A stretch of DNA of 14,144 nt from Pseudomonadota bacterium (GCA_021793875.1 JAJYRX010000014.1:1-14144), one strand, 5' to 3'. Counted from the stretch's first letter, positions 1-8,028 are shown. The notes: generated by a model not told the origin, from the letters alone. Numbers and translations: made by a program.

Positions 1-11
1 TTGGATGACAT
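1..11 (-). CDS. Possible start of a leftward gene controlled by the cobalamin riboswitch (partial)
   Basis: On the minus strand an ATG lies at 11-9, preceded by AGGG at 24-21 with a 9-base spacer, and then runs off the left edge after Met-Ser-Ser. Nothing can be said of the protein from three codons. Because it lies directly downstream of a cobalamin riboswitch, a B12 uptake gene such as a TonB-dependent receptor (btuB) is a reasonable expectation, but that is inference from context only. The next sequence to the left would settle it. Confidence 0.3.
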
Positions 12-117
12 CTTTGAAAGCCCTGTTATGTGCGCGTCCCCGCACACTGTTATACAAACTGGCCCAGTTTTTGCGCGCTGTTGGAAAAGCACTGTTTTAA
101 CGGGCCTGCTAAGGGGT
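12..117 (-). promoter_or_regulatory. Expression platform of the cobalamin riboswitch
   Basis: Between the aptamer and the putative ATG at 11, the minus strand can form three stems: AAACTG/CAGTTT around 57-71, TGTGCG/CGCACA around 30-47, and a longer-range pair in which GCCCGTT (104-98) matches AACAGGGC (27-20) with a single bulged base. The last would bury the candidate Shine-Dalgarno AGGG. No U-tract follows any stem, so translational rather than transcriptional control is the better guess. The structures are seen in the sequence; the regulatory switch is inferred. Confidence 0.45.
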
Positions 118-222
118 AAAAGGGTTGGGGTCGGGCTGCAGGCGATAGCCTGGTTACCGTTGCGGGGGCAGCGAGGTTGCAAGTATTTAACTTGTTCCTA
201 CTTCCCGTGTCTTGATAACCGC
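118..222 (-). promoter_or_regulatory. Cobalamin riboswitch core, facing left
   Basis: Read on the minus strand, the segment contains the family's conserved blocks in order: GGTT (220-217), ACGGGAAG (208-201), a small hairpin with ACAAGT/ACTTG arms, the B12-box-like block GCTGCCCCCGCAACGGTAA (172-154), a short CAGGC/GCCTG hairpin with loop TATC, and AGCCCGACCCCAACCC (137-122). The E. coli btuB leader has the comparable order GGGAA, GCAGCGGTAAGG, AGCCCGAAGACC. The peripheral arm region between the B12 box and AGCCCGA is only about 14 bases here, so this is a short form. The assignment of class is by eye; the ligand is inferred from the family. Confidence 0.8.
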
Positions 223-246
223 TCGTTATAAGTAGCGGGTTTTTTG
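217..246 (+). terminator. Intrinsic terminator on the plus strand upstream of metH
   Basis: CCGCT (219-223) pairs with AGCGG (234-238) across a 10-base loop, followed by GTTTTTT. This would stop rightward transcription entering the metH leader. It overlaps the 5' end of the leftward riboswitch. An alternative hairpin, ATAAC (214-218) with GTTAT (225-229), excludes the terminator stem. No rightward gene is visible between 1 and 217, so what it terminates lies outside, or it insulates metH from read-through. Confidence 0.6.
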
Positions 247-372
247 CGAAGACACCCTTTAAGGTGGGTAATTCTATCATGTTTCAAGTTGTACAATGTT
301 GATATAAATCATTTTTATACCTAGGGTTTACGTTAGGTTAATTGGTCCAAGGCTCCTTAGGGGGATAATTCA
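247..372 (+). promoter_or_regulatory. metH promoter and leader region
   Basis: This stretch separates the leftward riboswitch unit from metH, so promoters for both must lie here. For metH, TTGATA (299-304) with a 17-base gap to TAGGGT (322-327), or TTGTAC (289-294) with TTTTAT (313-318), are possible but weak matches. On the opposite strand TAGAAT reads near 272-277 and could be a minus-strand -10. A strong Shine-Dalgarno AGGGGG (359-364) precedes metH. I see no clear MetR or SAM/SAH element. Confidence 0.3.
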
Positions 373-3300
373 GTGTCAGACAATGTTGCAACCCAAAATC
401 TTTCTTTTTATCCAGTAAGCACGTATACGCGAGGTGCGGGTTTCATAAAGCTTCTAGAGCAACGAATAGTTGTTCTTGATGGCGCAATGGGTACCATGAT
501 TCAGCAGTACAAGCTCAGTGAAGAAGACTTCCGTGGGTCGCGCTTTGCTAGCCATCACAAAGATCTACGCGGTAACAATGAGATTCTTTCCATAGTTAGG
601 CCGGACTTAATCAGGCAAATACACCACGATTACCTAGAAGCCGGGGCGGACGTAATATGTACGAATACATTTGGTGCCACTTCAGTTGCCCAAGCTGATT
701 ACGGTCTTGAGAATATTGCTTATGAGCAGAACATAGAAGCGGCAAAAATTGCAAGAGAGGTGTGTGACACTTTTTCCAAACCAGGTAATGAAAGGTTTGT
801 CGCAGGAGTGTTGGGCCCACAGCCGAAAACTGCTTCTATATCGCCTGATGTAAATGATCCCTCGGCGCGTAATGTAACGTTTGAAGAGTTGCGCGTTGCA
901 TATACCGAGCAACTACAGGGTCTTATAGATGGTGGTGTAGATATTATTCTTATAGAAACCATTTTTGACACTCTGAACGCAAAGGCAGCAATTTTTGCTA
1001 CCGAAACAATTTTTGAAGAACGTAATATACGGTTGCCGGTCATGGTTTCTGGTACGGTCACGGACGCTTCTGGCAGAATTTTGTCAGGCCAGACCGTGGA
1101 GGCGTTCTGGAACTCTGTGCGTCATGCTAGGCCAGTGACAATTGGTCTTAATTGTGCATTGGGAGCAGCTTTAATGCGTCCGTATGTTGCAGAACTTGCA
1201 AAAATAACCGACACATATGTGTGTGTTTATCCGAATGCTGGTCTGCCTAACCCTATGGCTGAAACAGGCTTTGATGAAACTCCCGCAGACACTTCAAGCC
1301 TTTTGCAAGAGTTTGCCCAGGCTGGTTTGGTGAATGTGGTTGGGGGATGCTGCGGCACTACACCAGAACATGTGCGCCAAATTGCCGAGAAGGTTACTGG
1401 CTTACCTAGGCGTGAGGTTCCGGCAATCCCTGTTAAAACTCGCCTCTCAGGTTTGGAACCATTAAATATTGATGATGATTCTCTATTTGTAAACGTAGGT
1501 GAACGTACAAACGTTACAGGTAGTAAAAAATTTCTCCGGCTTATACGTGAAGAGATGTACGACGAGGCGCTTGAAGTGGCGCGCCAGCAAGTAGAAAATG
1601 GGGCTCAGATAATAGATATAAATATGGATGAAGGCATGCTTGATTCAGCTGAGTGCATGCACAAATTCCTTAACCTTGTGGCATCGGAGCCCGATATTGC
1701 AAGAGTTCCCATAATGATAGACAGCTCTAAGTGGGAAGTGCTGGAAACGGGTCTGCGCTGTATACAGGGTAAGGCTGTTGTCAATTCTGTTTCGTTAAAA
1801 GAAGGTGTAGATGAGTTCATCGAACATGCTAGCCTATGCCGTAAGTATGGAGCAGCAATAGTTGTGATGGCCTTCGACGAAGAGGGGCAGGCTGACAACC
1901 TTGAAAGGCGTAAAGAAATATGTAAAAGAGCTTACGATACCCTAGTAAATACCGTTGGCTTCCCACCGGAAGACATCATTTTTGATCCAAATGTTTTTGC
2001 TATAGCTACTGGTATAGAAGAGCATGCTAATTATGCTGTCGACTTTATTGAGGCTACAAGATGGATTAAACAGAATTTGCCGCATGCACGTGTATCTGGG
2101 GGTATATCCAACGTAAGTTTCTCTTTCAGGGGTAACGAGTTAATGCGTGAGGCCATACATGCGGTATTTCTATATCACGGTATAAATGCCGGGCTTGATA
2201 TGGGAATAGTGAATGCCGGACAGCTGGGTGTATATAGTGACCTTGACTCAGAAGTGCGCGACAAAGTGGAAGATGTTGTGCTTAACCGTACCGCCCCCCT
2301 CGGACAGCCCGACCCTGACGATGGCCTCACACCAACTGAACGTTTGGTAGAGCTAGCCGAAACAGTGCGGGGTAGTGCGGCAAAGAAAGAAGAAGACCTT
2401 AGTTGGAGAGAGCTGTCCGTAGAAGAACGCATTACTCATGCTCTTGTGCATGGAATTACCACGTACATTGTTGATGACACAGAAGAGGTAAGGCAGAAAA
2501 TCGCTGCTAGCGGTGGTAGACCAATTAATGTAATTGAAGGTCCATTAATGGACGGTATGAACGTTGTTGGCGATCTGTTTGGTTCGGGCAAAATGTTTTT
2601 GCCTCAAGTGGTTAAGTCTGCCCGTGTTATGAAGCAGGCCGTTGGGCACTTGGTGCCTTTTATAGAAGAAGAAAAGCGACAAATTGAGGCTGCTGGTGGC
2701 GATGTGCGCTCAAAGGGCAAAATAGTTATTGCAACAGTTAAAGGTGATGTGCACGATATAGGTAAAAATATAGTTACTGTAGTTTTGCAATGCAACAACT
2801 TTGATGTGGTTAACATGGGTGTAATGGTGCCATGTGCCCAAATTCTCGAAAAGGCAAAAGAGGAAGGGGCAGATATGATAGGCCTCTCAGGGCTTATTAC
2901 CCCAAGTCTTGAAGAGATGGCCTATGTAGCTTCTGAAATGGAAAGGGATGAATACTTCCGTGGGCGCAATATGCCATTGCTAGTGGGGGGAGCCACAACT
3001 AGCAGAGTACATACTGCGGTTAAGATCGCACCGCAATATTCAGGTCCAGTAATTTATGTCCCCGATGCCAGCCGTTCTGTAGGTGTAGCTACAAATCTTA
3101 TGTCAGATCAGGCTGACGAGTGGTTAAAAAAGCTTGCAGGTGAATATGATCTCGTGCGAGAGCGTCATGCCAATCGTAAGTCTACGCCGCTCGTGAGTAT
3201 GAAGCAGGCGCGCGAGGGTAGGCCCCAAATTGATTGGGGTAGTTATACCCCCCCAAGGCCGAAGTTTATAGGTCGTAGAACATTCCAGAACTACGATTTA

Positions 3301-4161
3301 AATGAAATATTCAAGTTTATAGATTGGACTCCATTCTTCCAAACTTGGAGCCTATTTGGTCAATACCCGCGAATACTTGACGACGAGATTGTGGGTGAAG
3401 AGGCACGCAAGTTATTTGCTGATGGTCAGGCTATGCTTAAGAAGATTATCGATGGCCGATGGCTTACAGCTAGTGGTGTGGTAGCCTTTTATCCGGCAAA
3501 CACGGTTAACGATGAAGACATTGAAATATATACCGATGAGTCGCGCTCAGAGGTACTAATGACATGGCGTAACCTTCGCCAGCAACAACTTAAGCGTGAG
3601 GGCGTAGACTATAAGTGCCTGGCCGACTATATAGCGCCAAAATCAAGTGGGGTGGAAGACTACATCGGTATGTTTGCAGTAACTGGCGGGCTGGGTATGG
3701 AAAAGCATGAAAAACGTTTCCTAGAGGCTGGAGATGACTATTCCAACATAATGCTCAAGGCTTTGGGTGATCGTTTGGCTGAAGGCTTTGCGGAATGCTT
3801 GCACGCTCGTGTCAGACGAGACTTATGGGGTTACGTGCCCGATGAAGATTTAGATAACGATGCTCTAATTGCTGAGAAATATCAGGGTATAAGGCCTGCC
3901 CCAGGCTATCCCGCATGCCCAGAACACATTATTAAAGAAGATATGTTTAAGGTTATGCAGTGTGAAGAAATTGGCATGCAACTTACCGATGGGTTTGCTA
4001 TGTACCCGGCATCTAGTGTGTCAGGTTTTTACTTTAGTCATCCTGCATCGCAGTATTTTGGGGTAGGTAATATAACTGAAGAGCAGGTTTCAGATTACAT
4101 ACGCAGAAGCGGCAGAGGCGAAGAAGATGTCCGACGTACTTTAGCTAGCGTACTAAGATAA
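373..4161 (+). CDS. metH: Cobalamin-dependent methionine synthase (full length)
   Basis: Transfers the methyl group of 5-methyltetrahydrofolate to homocysteine through bound methylcobalamin, making methionine in the cytoplasm. All modules are present in 1262 residues. The homocysteine domain (about 30-345) has DGAMGT at 36-41 and zinc cysteines C261, C326 and C327. The folate domain begins near 370 with FVNVGERTNVTG. The cap and B12 domains (about 670-910) carry DVHDIGKN, with His794 as the cobalt ligand. The AdoMet-binding activation domain (about 960-1255) has WGY near 1152-1154 and RPAPGYPACPEH from 1174. E. coli MetH is 1227 residues; the excess is mostly a longer N-terminus. The GTG start is supported by AGGGGG eight bases upstream. 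It is a single-gene unit ending in a strong terminator, and lies back to back with a cobalamin-riboswitch gene, fitting its need for B12. Confidence 0.98.
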   Translation: MSDNVATQNLSFYPVSTYTRGAGFIKLLEQRIVVLDGAMGTMIQQYKLSEEDFRGSRFASHHKDLRGNNEILSIVRPDLIRQIHHDYLEAGADVICTNTFGATSVAQADYGLENIAYEQNIEAAKIAREVCDTFSKPGNERFVAGVLGPQPKTASISPDVNDPSARNVTFEELRVAYTEQLQGLIDGGVDIILIETIFDTLNAKAAIFATETIFEERNIRLPVMVSGTVTDASGRILSGQTVEAFWNSVRHARPVTIGLNCALGAALMRPYVAELAKITDTYVCVYPNAGLPNPMAETGFDETPADTSSLLQEFAQAGLVNVVGGCCGTTPEHVRQIAEKVTGLPRREVPAIPVKTRLSGLEPLNIDDDSLFVNVGERTNVTGSKKFLRLIREEMYDEALEVARQQVENGAQIIDINMDEGMLDSAECMHKFLNLVASEPDIARVPIMIDSSKWEVLETGLRCIQGKAVVNSVSLKEGVDEFIEHASLCRKYGAAIVVMAFDEEGQADNLERRKEICKRAYDTLVNTVGFPPEDIIFDPNVFAIATGIEEHANYAVDFIEATRWIKQNLPHARVSGGISNVSFSFRGNELMREAIHAVFLYHGINAGLDMGIVNAGQLGVYSDLDSEVRDKVEDVVLNRTAPLGQPDPDDGLTPTERLVELAETVRGSAAKKEEDLSWRELSVEERITHALVHGITTYIVDDTEEVRQKIAASGGRPINVIEGPLMDGMNVVGDLFGSGKMFLPQVVKSARVMKQAVGHLVPFIEEEKRQIEAAGGDVRSKGKIVIATVKGDVHDIGKNIVTVVLQCNNFDVVNMGVMVPCAQILEKAKEEGADMIGLSGLITPSLEEMAYVASEMERDEYFRGRNMPLLVGGATTSRVHTAVKIAPQYSGPVIYVPDASRSVGVATNLMSDQADEWLKKLAGEYDLVRERHANRKSTPLVSMKQAREGRPQIDWGSYTPPRPKFIGRRTFQNYDLNEIFKFIDWTPFFQTWSLFGQYPRILDDEIVGEEARKLFADGQAMLKKIIDGRWLTASGVVAFYPANTVNDEDIEIYTDESRSEVLMTWRNLRQQQLKREGVDYKCLADYIAPKSSGVEDYIGMFAVTGGLGMEKHEKRFLEAGDDYSNIMLKALGDRLAEGFAECLHARVRRDLWGYVPDEDLDNDALIAEKYQGIRPAPGYPACPEHIIKEDMFKVMQCEEIGMQLTDGFAMYPASSVSGFYFSHPASQYFGVGNITEEQVSDYIRRSGRGEEDVRRTLASVLR

Positions 4162-4195
4162 AAAATATTTTTATAAGGCTGCAAGCTGCATGAAT

Positions 4196-4227
4196 AAAGG
4201 GGTCTTAGGACCCCTTTTTATTTTTTA
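4196..4227 (+). terminator. Intrinsic terminator of metH
   Basis: AAAGGGGTC (4196-4204) and GACCCCTTT (4209-4217) form a perfect nine-pair stem with loop TTAG, followed by a T-rich run to about 4227. It lies 34 bases past the metH stop, separating metH from the ribonucleotide reductase unit. Confidence 0.93.
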
Positions 4228-4250
4228 TTCGGGTTTTGGATAGTTATGCC

Positions 4251-4280
4251 TTGCATATACTACATATAGTGTCTTAATAT
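4251..4280 (+). promoter_or_regulatory. Candidate nrdA promoter
   Basis: TTGCAT (4251-4256) and TAATAT (4275-4280), 18 bases apart, are the best sigma-70-like pair upstream of nrdA. The first NrdR-type box fills the spacer and the second would lie just past the start site, which is the expected geometry for repression. Transcription from here would leave a leader of roughly 95 bases before the nrdA GTG. Confidence 0.5.
4257..4272 (+). promoter_or_regulatory. NrdR box 1
   Basis: ATACTACATATAGTGT matches the palindromic NrdR consensus ACACTATATATAGTGT at 14 of 16 positions. NrdR is the ATP/dATP-sensing repressor of ribonucleotide reductase operons and binds pairs of such boxes. Its position inside the promoter spacer and upstream of nrdA supports the call. 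Confidence 0.75.
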
Positions 4281-4287
4281 ACGTCTT

Positions 4288-4303
4288 GCACCATATACAG
4301 TAT
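4288..4303 (+). promoter_or_regulatory. NrdR box 2
   Basis: GCACCATATACAGTAT matches the same consensus at 12 of 16 positions. It starts exactly 31 bases after box 1, about three helical turns, which is the usual phasing of paired NrdR boxes. The spacing makes this more convincing than its match score alone. Confidence 0.7.
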
Positions 4304-4342
4304 AAAAATAGTGGTGCCAAATTAAAAAAATACATTAAATAT

Positions 4343-4358
4343 CTGCTTTTTCAAGCAG
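4343..4358 (+). other. Hairpin in the nrdA leader
   Basis: CTGCTT and AAGCAG form a perfect six-pair stem with loop TTTC, 26 bases before the nrdA start codon. There is no following U-tract, so it is not a terminator. It could influence leader stability or ribosome access, but nothing in the sequence proves a role. Confidence 0.4.
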
Positions 4359-4384
4359 TTATAGCATCCATAAAAAGGTTTATA

Positions 4385-6841
4385 GTGATCAAGAATATTA
4401 TTAAGCGCGACGGGCGAACTGAGCCTTATATTCCTAGTAAGTTGAATGGTTGGGGCCGCTGGGCTGCGGCTAACCTGGGTAATAAGGTTGACTGGAGCAG
4501 CATCGTTTTACAGGCAGTTAGTAGTATGCCTGAAACAGTCTCTACAGTTGAGCTTCAGGAACGTCTTATACAAAACTGTCTAGATAAAGACACCTGGTCT
4601 TATTATCTTATGGCCGGCCGTCTTTATGCGTCTCATCTGCATAAAATAATTCATGGCTCATCAATACCTACAGTAAAAGAACTGCACGCCAGAATGATAC
4701 AAGACGGTGTTATGGTTCCTATGGATTACTCAGACGAAGAGTACGAACGCATAGAGTCGTTTATAAATCATGAGGCCGACTACGACACCCCTCATTTTTC
4801 TTTGCATTACATACGACGCAAATATAGTCTACAAAACCGTGTAACCCATAAAGAATACGAGACACAGCAGTTTGTGTATATTCGTATGGCAATGGCGTTA
4901 TCCGAGTTTGAGCCAAAGGAAACCCGTCTAGATCTTGTTCATCGCTTTTACAAGCAATTTTCTGCTAAACATATATCAGCCCCCACGCCAAACTATGTGA
5001 ATCTTGGTACAAAACTACGAGGGTTTGCCTCATGTTGTTTGTATGTAACTGACGATAACGAACCATCGCTTGCTATAGGTGATCATATTGCTTACCGAAT
5101 GACAGCGGCTTCTGCTGGTATTGGTAGCCACTTAATTACACGTAGTAAGGGTGATCCGGTTCGTGGTGGTCTTATACAGCATCAGGGCAAGTTGCCATAC
5201 CTAGCTTCAATGGGTAAAGCCGTTCATGCAAATATGCAGTCGGGTAGGGGTGGAGCATGTACTACTTACTACTCTGGCTTTGACCCCGAGGCAGAGGTTA
5301 TTGCCTACCTTAGAAACCCTCGCAGCACCGAAGACCGACGTAACCGTGACCTACATTACGCTTTGGTTACTAATAAGCTTTTTGCTGAAAAAGCTGCCAA
5401 AAATGAAGATGCGTTCTCTTTTAACGTCTATACAGCACCCAAGCTTACAAAGCTTTTTTTCAGTGAAAATATAGAAGAGTTTAAAGCCGAGTATCAGCGT
5501 CTTGAGCAAGACCCTAATTTTACCAAAGAGTATTTCAAGCCTCGAGATCTAATACTTACATCTTTGAATGAAGCACTTGAAACTGGTGTAGCTTATTTAG
5601 CAAATATAGATGAGATAAATCGACATACACCATTTAAGGAGCCTATACACTCAAGCAACTTGTGTCTGGAAATATGTGAGCCCAATAGGCCTTATCAGAG
5701 CATGCGTGATCTCTATTCAGACACAGAAGTAGGCTATATAACAGTGGAACTTTCAGATGGCACCCAAAAAACCTTCAGCTTTAGTGAAGCTTTAAGCCGC
5801 GCCACGCCCGGCTCAACGCTACCACAAACTATATTTGCTGGGGAATTAAAAGCTGGTGACACCATACTAACTGACGACGGCAGTATAGGAGTAACCAAAA
5901 TAGTAGATGAGTATGCTGAGCCTGAAATAGCCTTATGTTCGCTAGGTGCTATTGCTTACGACTCAATCGATGAAAATGATGATGAAACCTATCAAGAGGT
6001 CATGTATTTGACTCTCAAAATGATAGATTACTGCATTAACAACTCGCATTATGTCCTTCCGCACGTGGCCGTAACGGCTAAAGCGCGTATGAACGCGGGT
6101 ATTGGGCTAATGGGTGTAGCAACTCATATGGCACGTAAGGGTTTGCGTTACGACACACCAGAGGGGCGTGAAGAGCTGCACCGTATAGCTGAGCGTCATA
6201 TGTATCATGCAATCAGAGCGTCACTACGCATAAGTAAAGAGCGTGGCGTGGCTAGCTGGATGCATAAAACCAAATGGCCCGAAGGATGGTTGCCTATAGA
6301 TACTTACAACCGTAATGTAGATGAGCTTGGTGATTTCAAATACGAGTACGACTGGGAAGCATTACGCTCAGAAATTATAGCCAATGGTGGTATTGGTCAC
6401 TCCTGTTTAGTGGCTTACATGCCTGGTGAATCATCTTCAAAAGCCGTTGGCAAGCCAAACTCTATATATCCGGTACGTGACGTTACCCTTAATAAAACAG
6501 ATGGCTCAGTAACCATACGTTGGGCTGCGCCAAACAGTGACGACCAATCATACTTTTATCAGTCAGCTTGGGACATCACCGAAACTGACATGATCAAAGC
6601 TTATGCCGTGTTCCAGAAGTTTACCGATCAGGCCATATCAGCCGACTTATGGCGTCGCATTAAAGACGATGACAAAGTATCAAGCCGTGAGCTTCTTACT
6701 CACTATTTCACAATGGTTAAGTACGGCATGAAAACGCGCTACTACTACAACTCTAACGTTGCTTCAGACAAGACCCTGGAAGATTCAGGCAGTATTAGCG
6801 ATATCGTAGAAGATATTGCATGCGAAGCCTGCACCATGTAG
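4385..6841 (+). CDS. nrdA: Ribonucleoside-diphosphate reductase, catalytic (alpha) subunit, class I, with an insertion
   Basis: Reduces ribonucleotides to deoxyribonucleotides with NrdB, supplying DNA precursors. The open frame extends upstream to 4286, but the GTG at 4385 is preferred: AAGG lies six bases upstream, it begins MIKNIIKRDGR as expected for the ATP-cone (about 1-90), and the extra frame overlaps the promoter and an NrdR box. The product is 818 residues. Active-site C217, C427 and C518 correspond to E. coli C225, C439 and C462; Y786-Y788 cover the radical-transfer tyrosines; the tail CEAC (C813, C816) is the shuttle pair. C427 to C518 is 91 residues, against 23 in E. coli, so about 68 residues are inserted at roughly 440-508. 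The motif PGESSSKAVGKPNSIYPVRD differs from the E. coli SETSSQ...NGIEPPRG and recalls phage-type enzymes. It heads nrdA-nrdB-nrdH. Confidence 0.96.
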   Translation: MIKNIIKRDGRTEPYIPSKLNGWGRWAAANLGNKVDWSSIVLQAVSSMPETVSTVELQERLIQNCLDKDTWSYYLMAGRLYASHLHKIIHGSSIPTVKELHARMIQDGVMVPMDYSDEEYERIESFINHEADYDTPHFSLHYIRRKYSLQNRVTHKEYETQQFVYIRMAMALSEFEPKETRLDLVHRFYKQFSAKHISAPTPNYVNLGTKLRGFASCCLYVTDDNEPSLAIGDHIAYRMTAASAGIGSHLITRSKGDPVRGGLIQHQGKLPYLASMGKAVHANMQSGRGGACTTYYSGFDPEAEVIAYLRNPRSTEDRRNRDLHYALVTNKLFAEKAAKNEDAFSFNVYTAPKLTKLFFSENIEEFKAEYQRLEQDPNFTKEYFKPRDLILTSLNEALETGVAYLANIDEINRHTPFKEPIHSSNLCLEICEPNRPYQSMRDLYSDTEVGYITVELSDGTQKTFSFSEALSRATPGSTLPQTIFAGELKAGDTILTDDGSIGVTKIVDEYAEPEIALCSLGAIAYDSIDENDDETYQEVMYLTLKMIDYCINNSHYVLPHVAVTAKARMNAGIGLMGVATHMARKGLRYDTPEGREELHRIAERHMYHAIRASLRISKERGVASWMHKTKWPEGWLPIDTYNRNVDELGDFKYEYDWEALRSEIIANGGIGHSCLVAYMPGESSSKAVGKPNSIYPVRDVTLNKTDGSVTIRWAAPNSDDQSYFYQSAWDITETDMIKAYAVFQKFTDQAISADLWRRIKDDDKVSSRELLTHYFTMVKYGMKTRYYYNSNVASDKTLEDSGSISDIVEDIACEACTM

Positions 6842-6881
6842 TGGCCCATAGCAATTAATACCAAAAGGATTCAAACATAAA

Positions 6882-8006
6882 ATGACACAAGAGACACAAC
6901 ACCTACCGGCTAAGATATTTAATACGGGTAAAAGCGATTACGATTTTCCTGAAATAATACTAGGTCAAGATCTAGGCTTATTTGACACTATAAATAAGTT
7001 TTACCCTGAAATATGGAAGCTGTACAAAACTCTTAAAAATCAAGACTGGGATGAAAATGAGTTTGACTACTCTAGCTGTAATGTCCAGTTTAAAACCTGT
7101 GATAAGCACACTTACGACATGATGGTTAAAACCCTTGCTTGGCAGTGGGAAGCTGACAGTGTGGCATCACGTTCTATTGCAGCAATTTTGGCCCCGGTAT
7201 GTACTAGCTCAGAAGCGTGGTCAGGCTGGGTAGAAATTACCAAGAATGAAATTGTTCATGCAGCCACCTACTCTGAAATTGTCCGTAATAGCTTCGATAA
7301 CCCCGACGATATTCTTAACGAGATTCTTTCTGTACAAGAGGCTCTTAGCCGCCTTAAAGTGGTTACCGAAGTGTTCAACACGGCCTTTGAGGTCAGCTAT
7401 GACTACGCGCGTGACCGTCGTCCTAACGACCAAGAAACATATAACGCAATATATATGTTTATAGTTGGTTTGTTGTGCATGGAACGAATACAGTTTATGG
7501 CATCGTTTGCTGTAACATTTGGCATTTGCGATGGCACTGGGTTGTTTCAGCCAATAGGTAAAGCCATACAGAAAATCGCTCAAGACGAATTTGAAGTTCA
7601 CGTTCAGTATGGCAAAGAAGTACTGCGTGCCATGTACAAAACAGATCGTGGTCGTACGGCATTTGAGCAGTGCAAAGATAAAATTGCTCAGATGGTAAAC
7701 GAGGTTACACAAAGTGAGGTTGAGTGGACAGACTACGCTTTTTCAGAAGGGCGTGAACTAACAGGCGTAACCTGTCAAATGATGAAAGACTGGGTTTACT
7801 TCAGTGCTACCGACGTTGCACGCTTCTTTGGCATAGAAGACCAAATGGAGTTCCCAATAATAGATGAGAACCCGCTGAAGTATATGGAGAACTGGCTCAA
7901 CATGAGTAAAGTTCAGGCCTCAAACCAAGAGGAAGATACTGCGCAATATAAAGTTGGCGTTATGAAACGCGATGACCACGACGAAGTTTTCGATGTCGAC
8001 TTCTAA
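6882..8006 (+). CDS. nrdB: Ribonucleoside-diphosphate reductase, radical (beta) subunit
   Basis: Houses the diiron-tyrosyl radical cofactor that NrdA uses for catalysis. In 374 residues the expected cofactor positions are visible: D92, E123, H126, radical tyrosine Y130, E201, then D235-E236 with H240, and W56 of the radical-transfer path. Relative to E. coli, the last motif is DEFEVH rather than DExxH, so the final Glu-His spacing is one residue longer or a different Glu is used. The acidic C-terminal tail (ending DEVFDVDF) fits the alpha-docking peptide. The ATG follows AAAAGGA with a rather long 12-base gap. It begins 40 bases after nrdA and shares its control. Confidence 0.96.
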   Translation: MTQETQHLPAKIFNTGKSDYDFPEIILGQDLGLFDTINKFYPEIWKLYKTLKNQDWDENEFDYSSCNVQFKTCDKHTYDMMVKTLAWQWEADSVASRSIAAILAPVCTSSEAWSGWVEITKNEIVHAATYSEIVRNSFDNPDDILNEILSVQEALSRLKVVTEVFNTAFEVSYDYARDRRPNDQETYNAIYMFIVGLLCMERIQFMASFAVTFGICDGTGLFQPIGKAIQKIAQDEFEVHVQYGKEVLRAMYKTDRGRTAFEQCKDKIAQMVNEVTQSEVEWTDYAFSEGRELTGVTCQMMKDWVYFSATDVARFFGIEDQMEFPIIDENPLKYMENWLNMSKVQASNQEEDTAQYKVGVMKRDDHDEVFDVDF

Positions 8007-8028
8007 ATAACACTAAAAAGGTAGCAAA

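Noticed and set aside
1..231. Open frame of 76 codons on the plus strand, and a 76-codon minus-strand frame at 50-280
   Set aside because: Both fall across the cobalamin riboswitch and terminator; the proteins have no recognisable features and no suitable ribosome site.
1..245. Plus-strand structured RNA (6S, SRP RNA or RNase P RNA) ending at the terminator
   Set aside because: None of the conserved blocks of these RNAs is present on the plus strand, whereas the cobalamin blocks read clearly on the minus strand.
4286..4384. Extended N-terminus of nrdA from TTG 4286
   Set aside because: The extra 33 residues overlap an NrdR box and the likely promoter, and the GTG at 4385 has a good Shine-Dalgarno and begins at the conserved ATP-cone.
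5681..5932. A functional intein in NrdA
   Set aside because: The inserted segment is only about 68 residues, lacks a terminal His-Asn and is not placed directly before a cysteine, so splicing is not supported.
7221..7712. 163-codon frame antisense to nrdB
   Set aside because: It lies entirely within a strongly conserved gene on the other strand, and its composition is a mirror of NrdB codons with no protein features.
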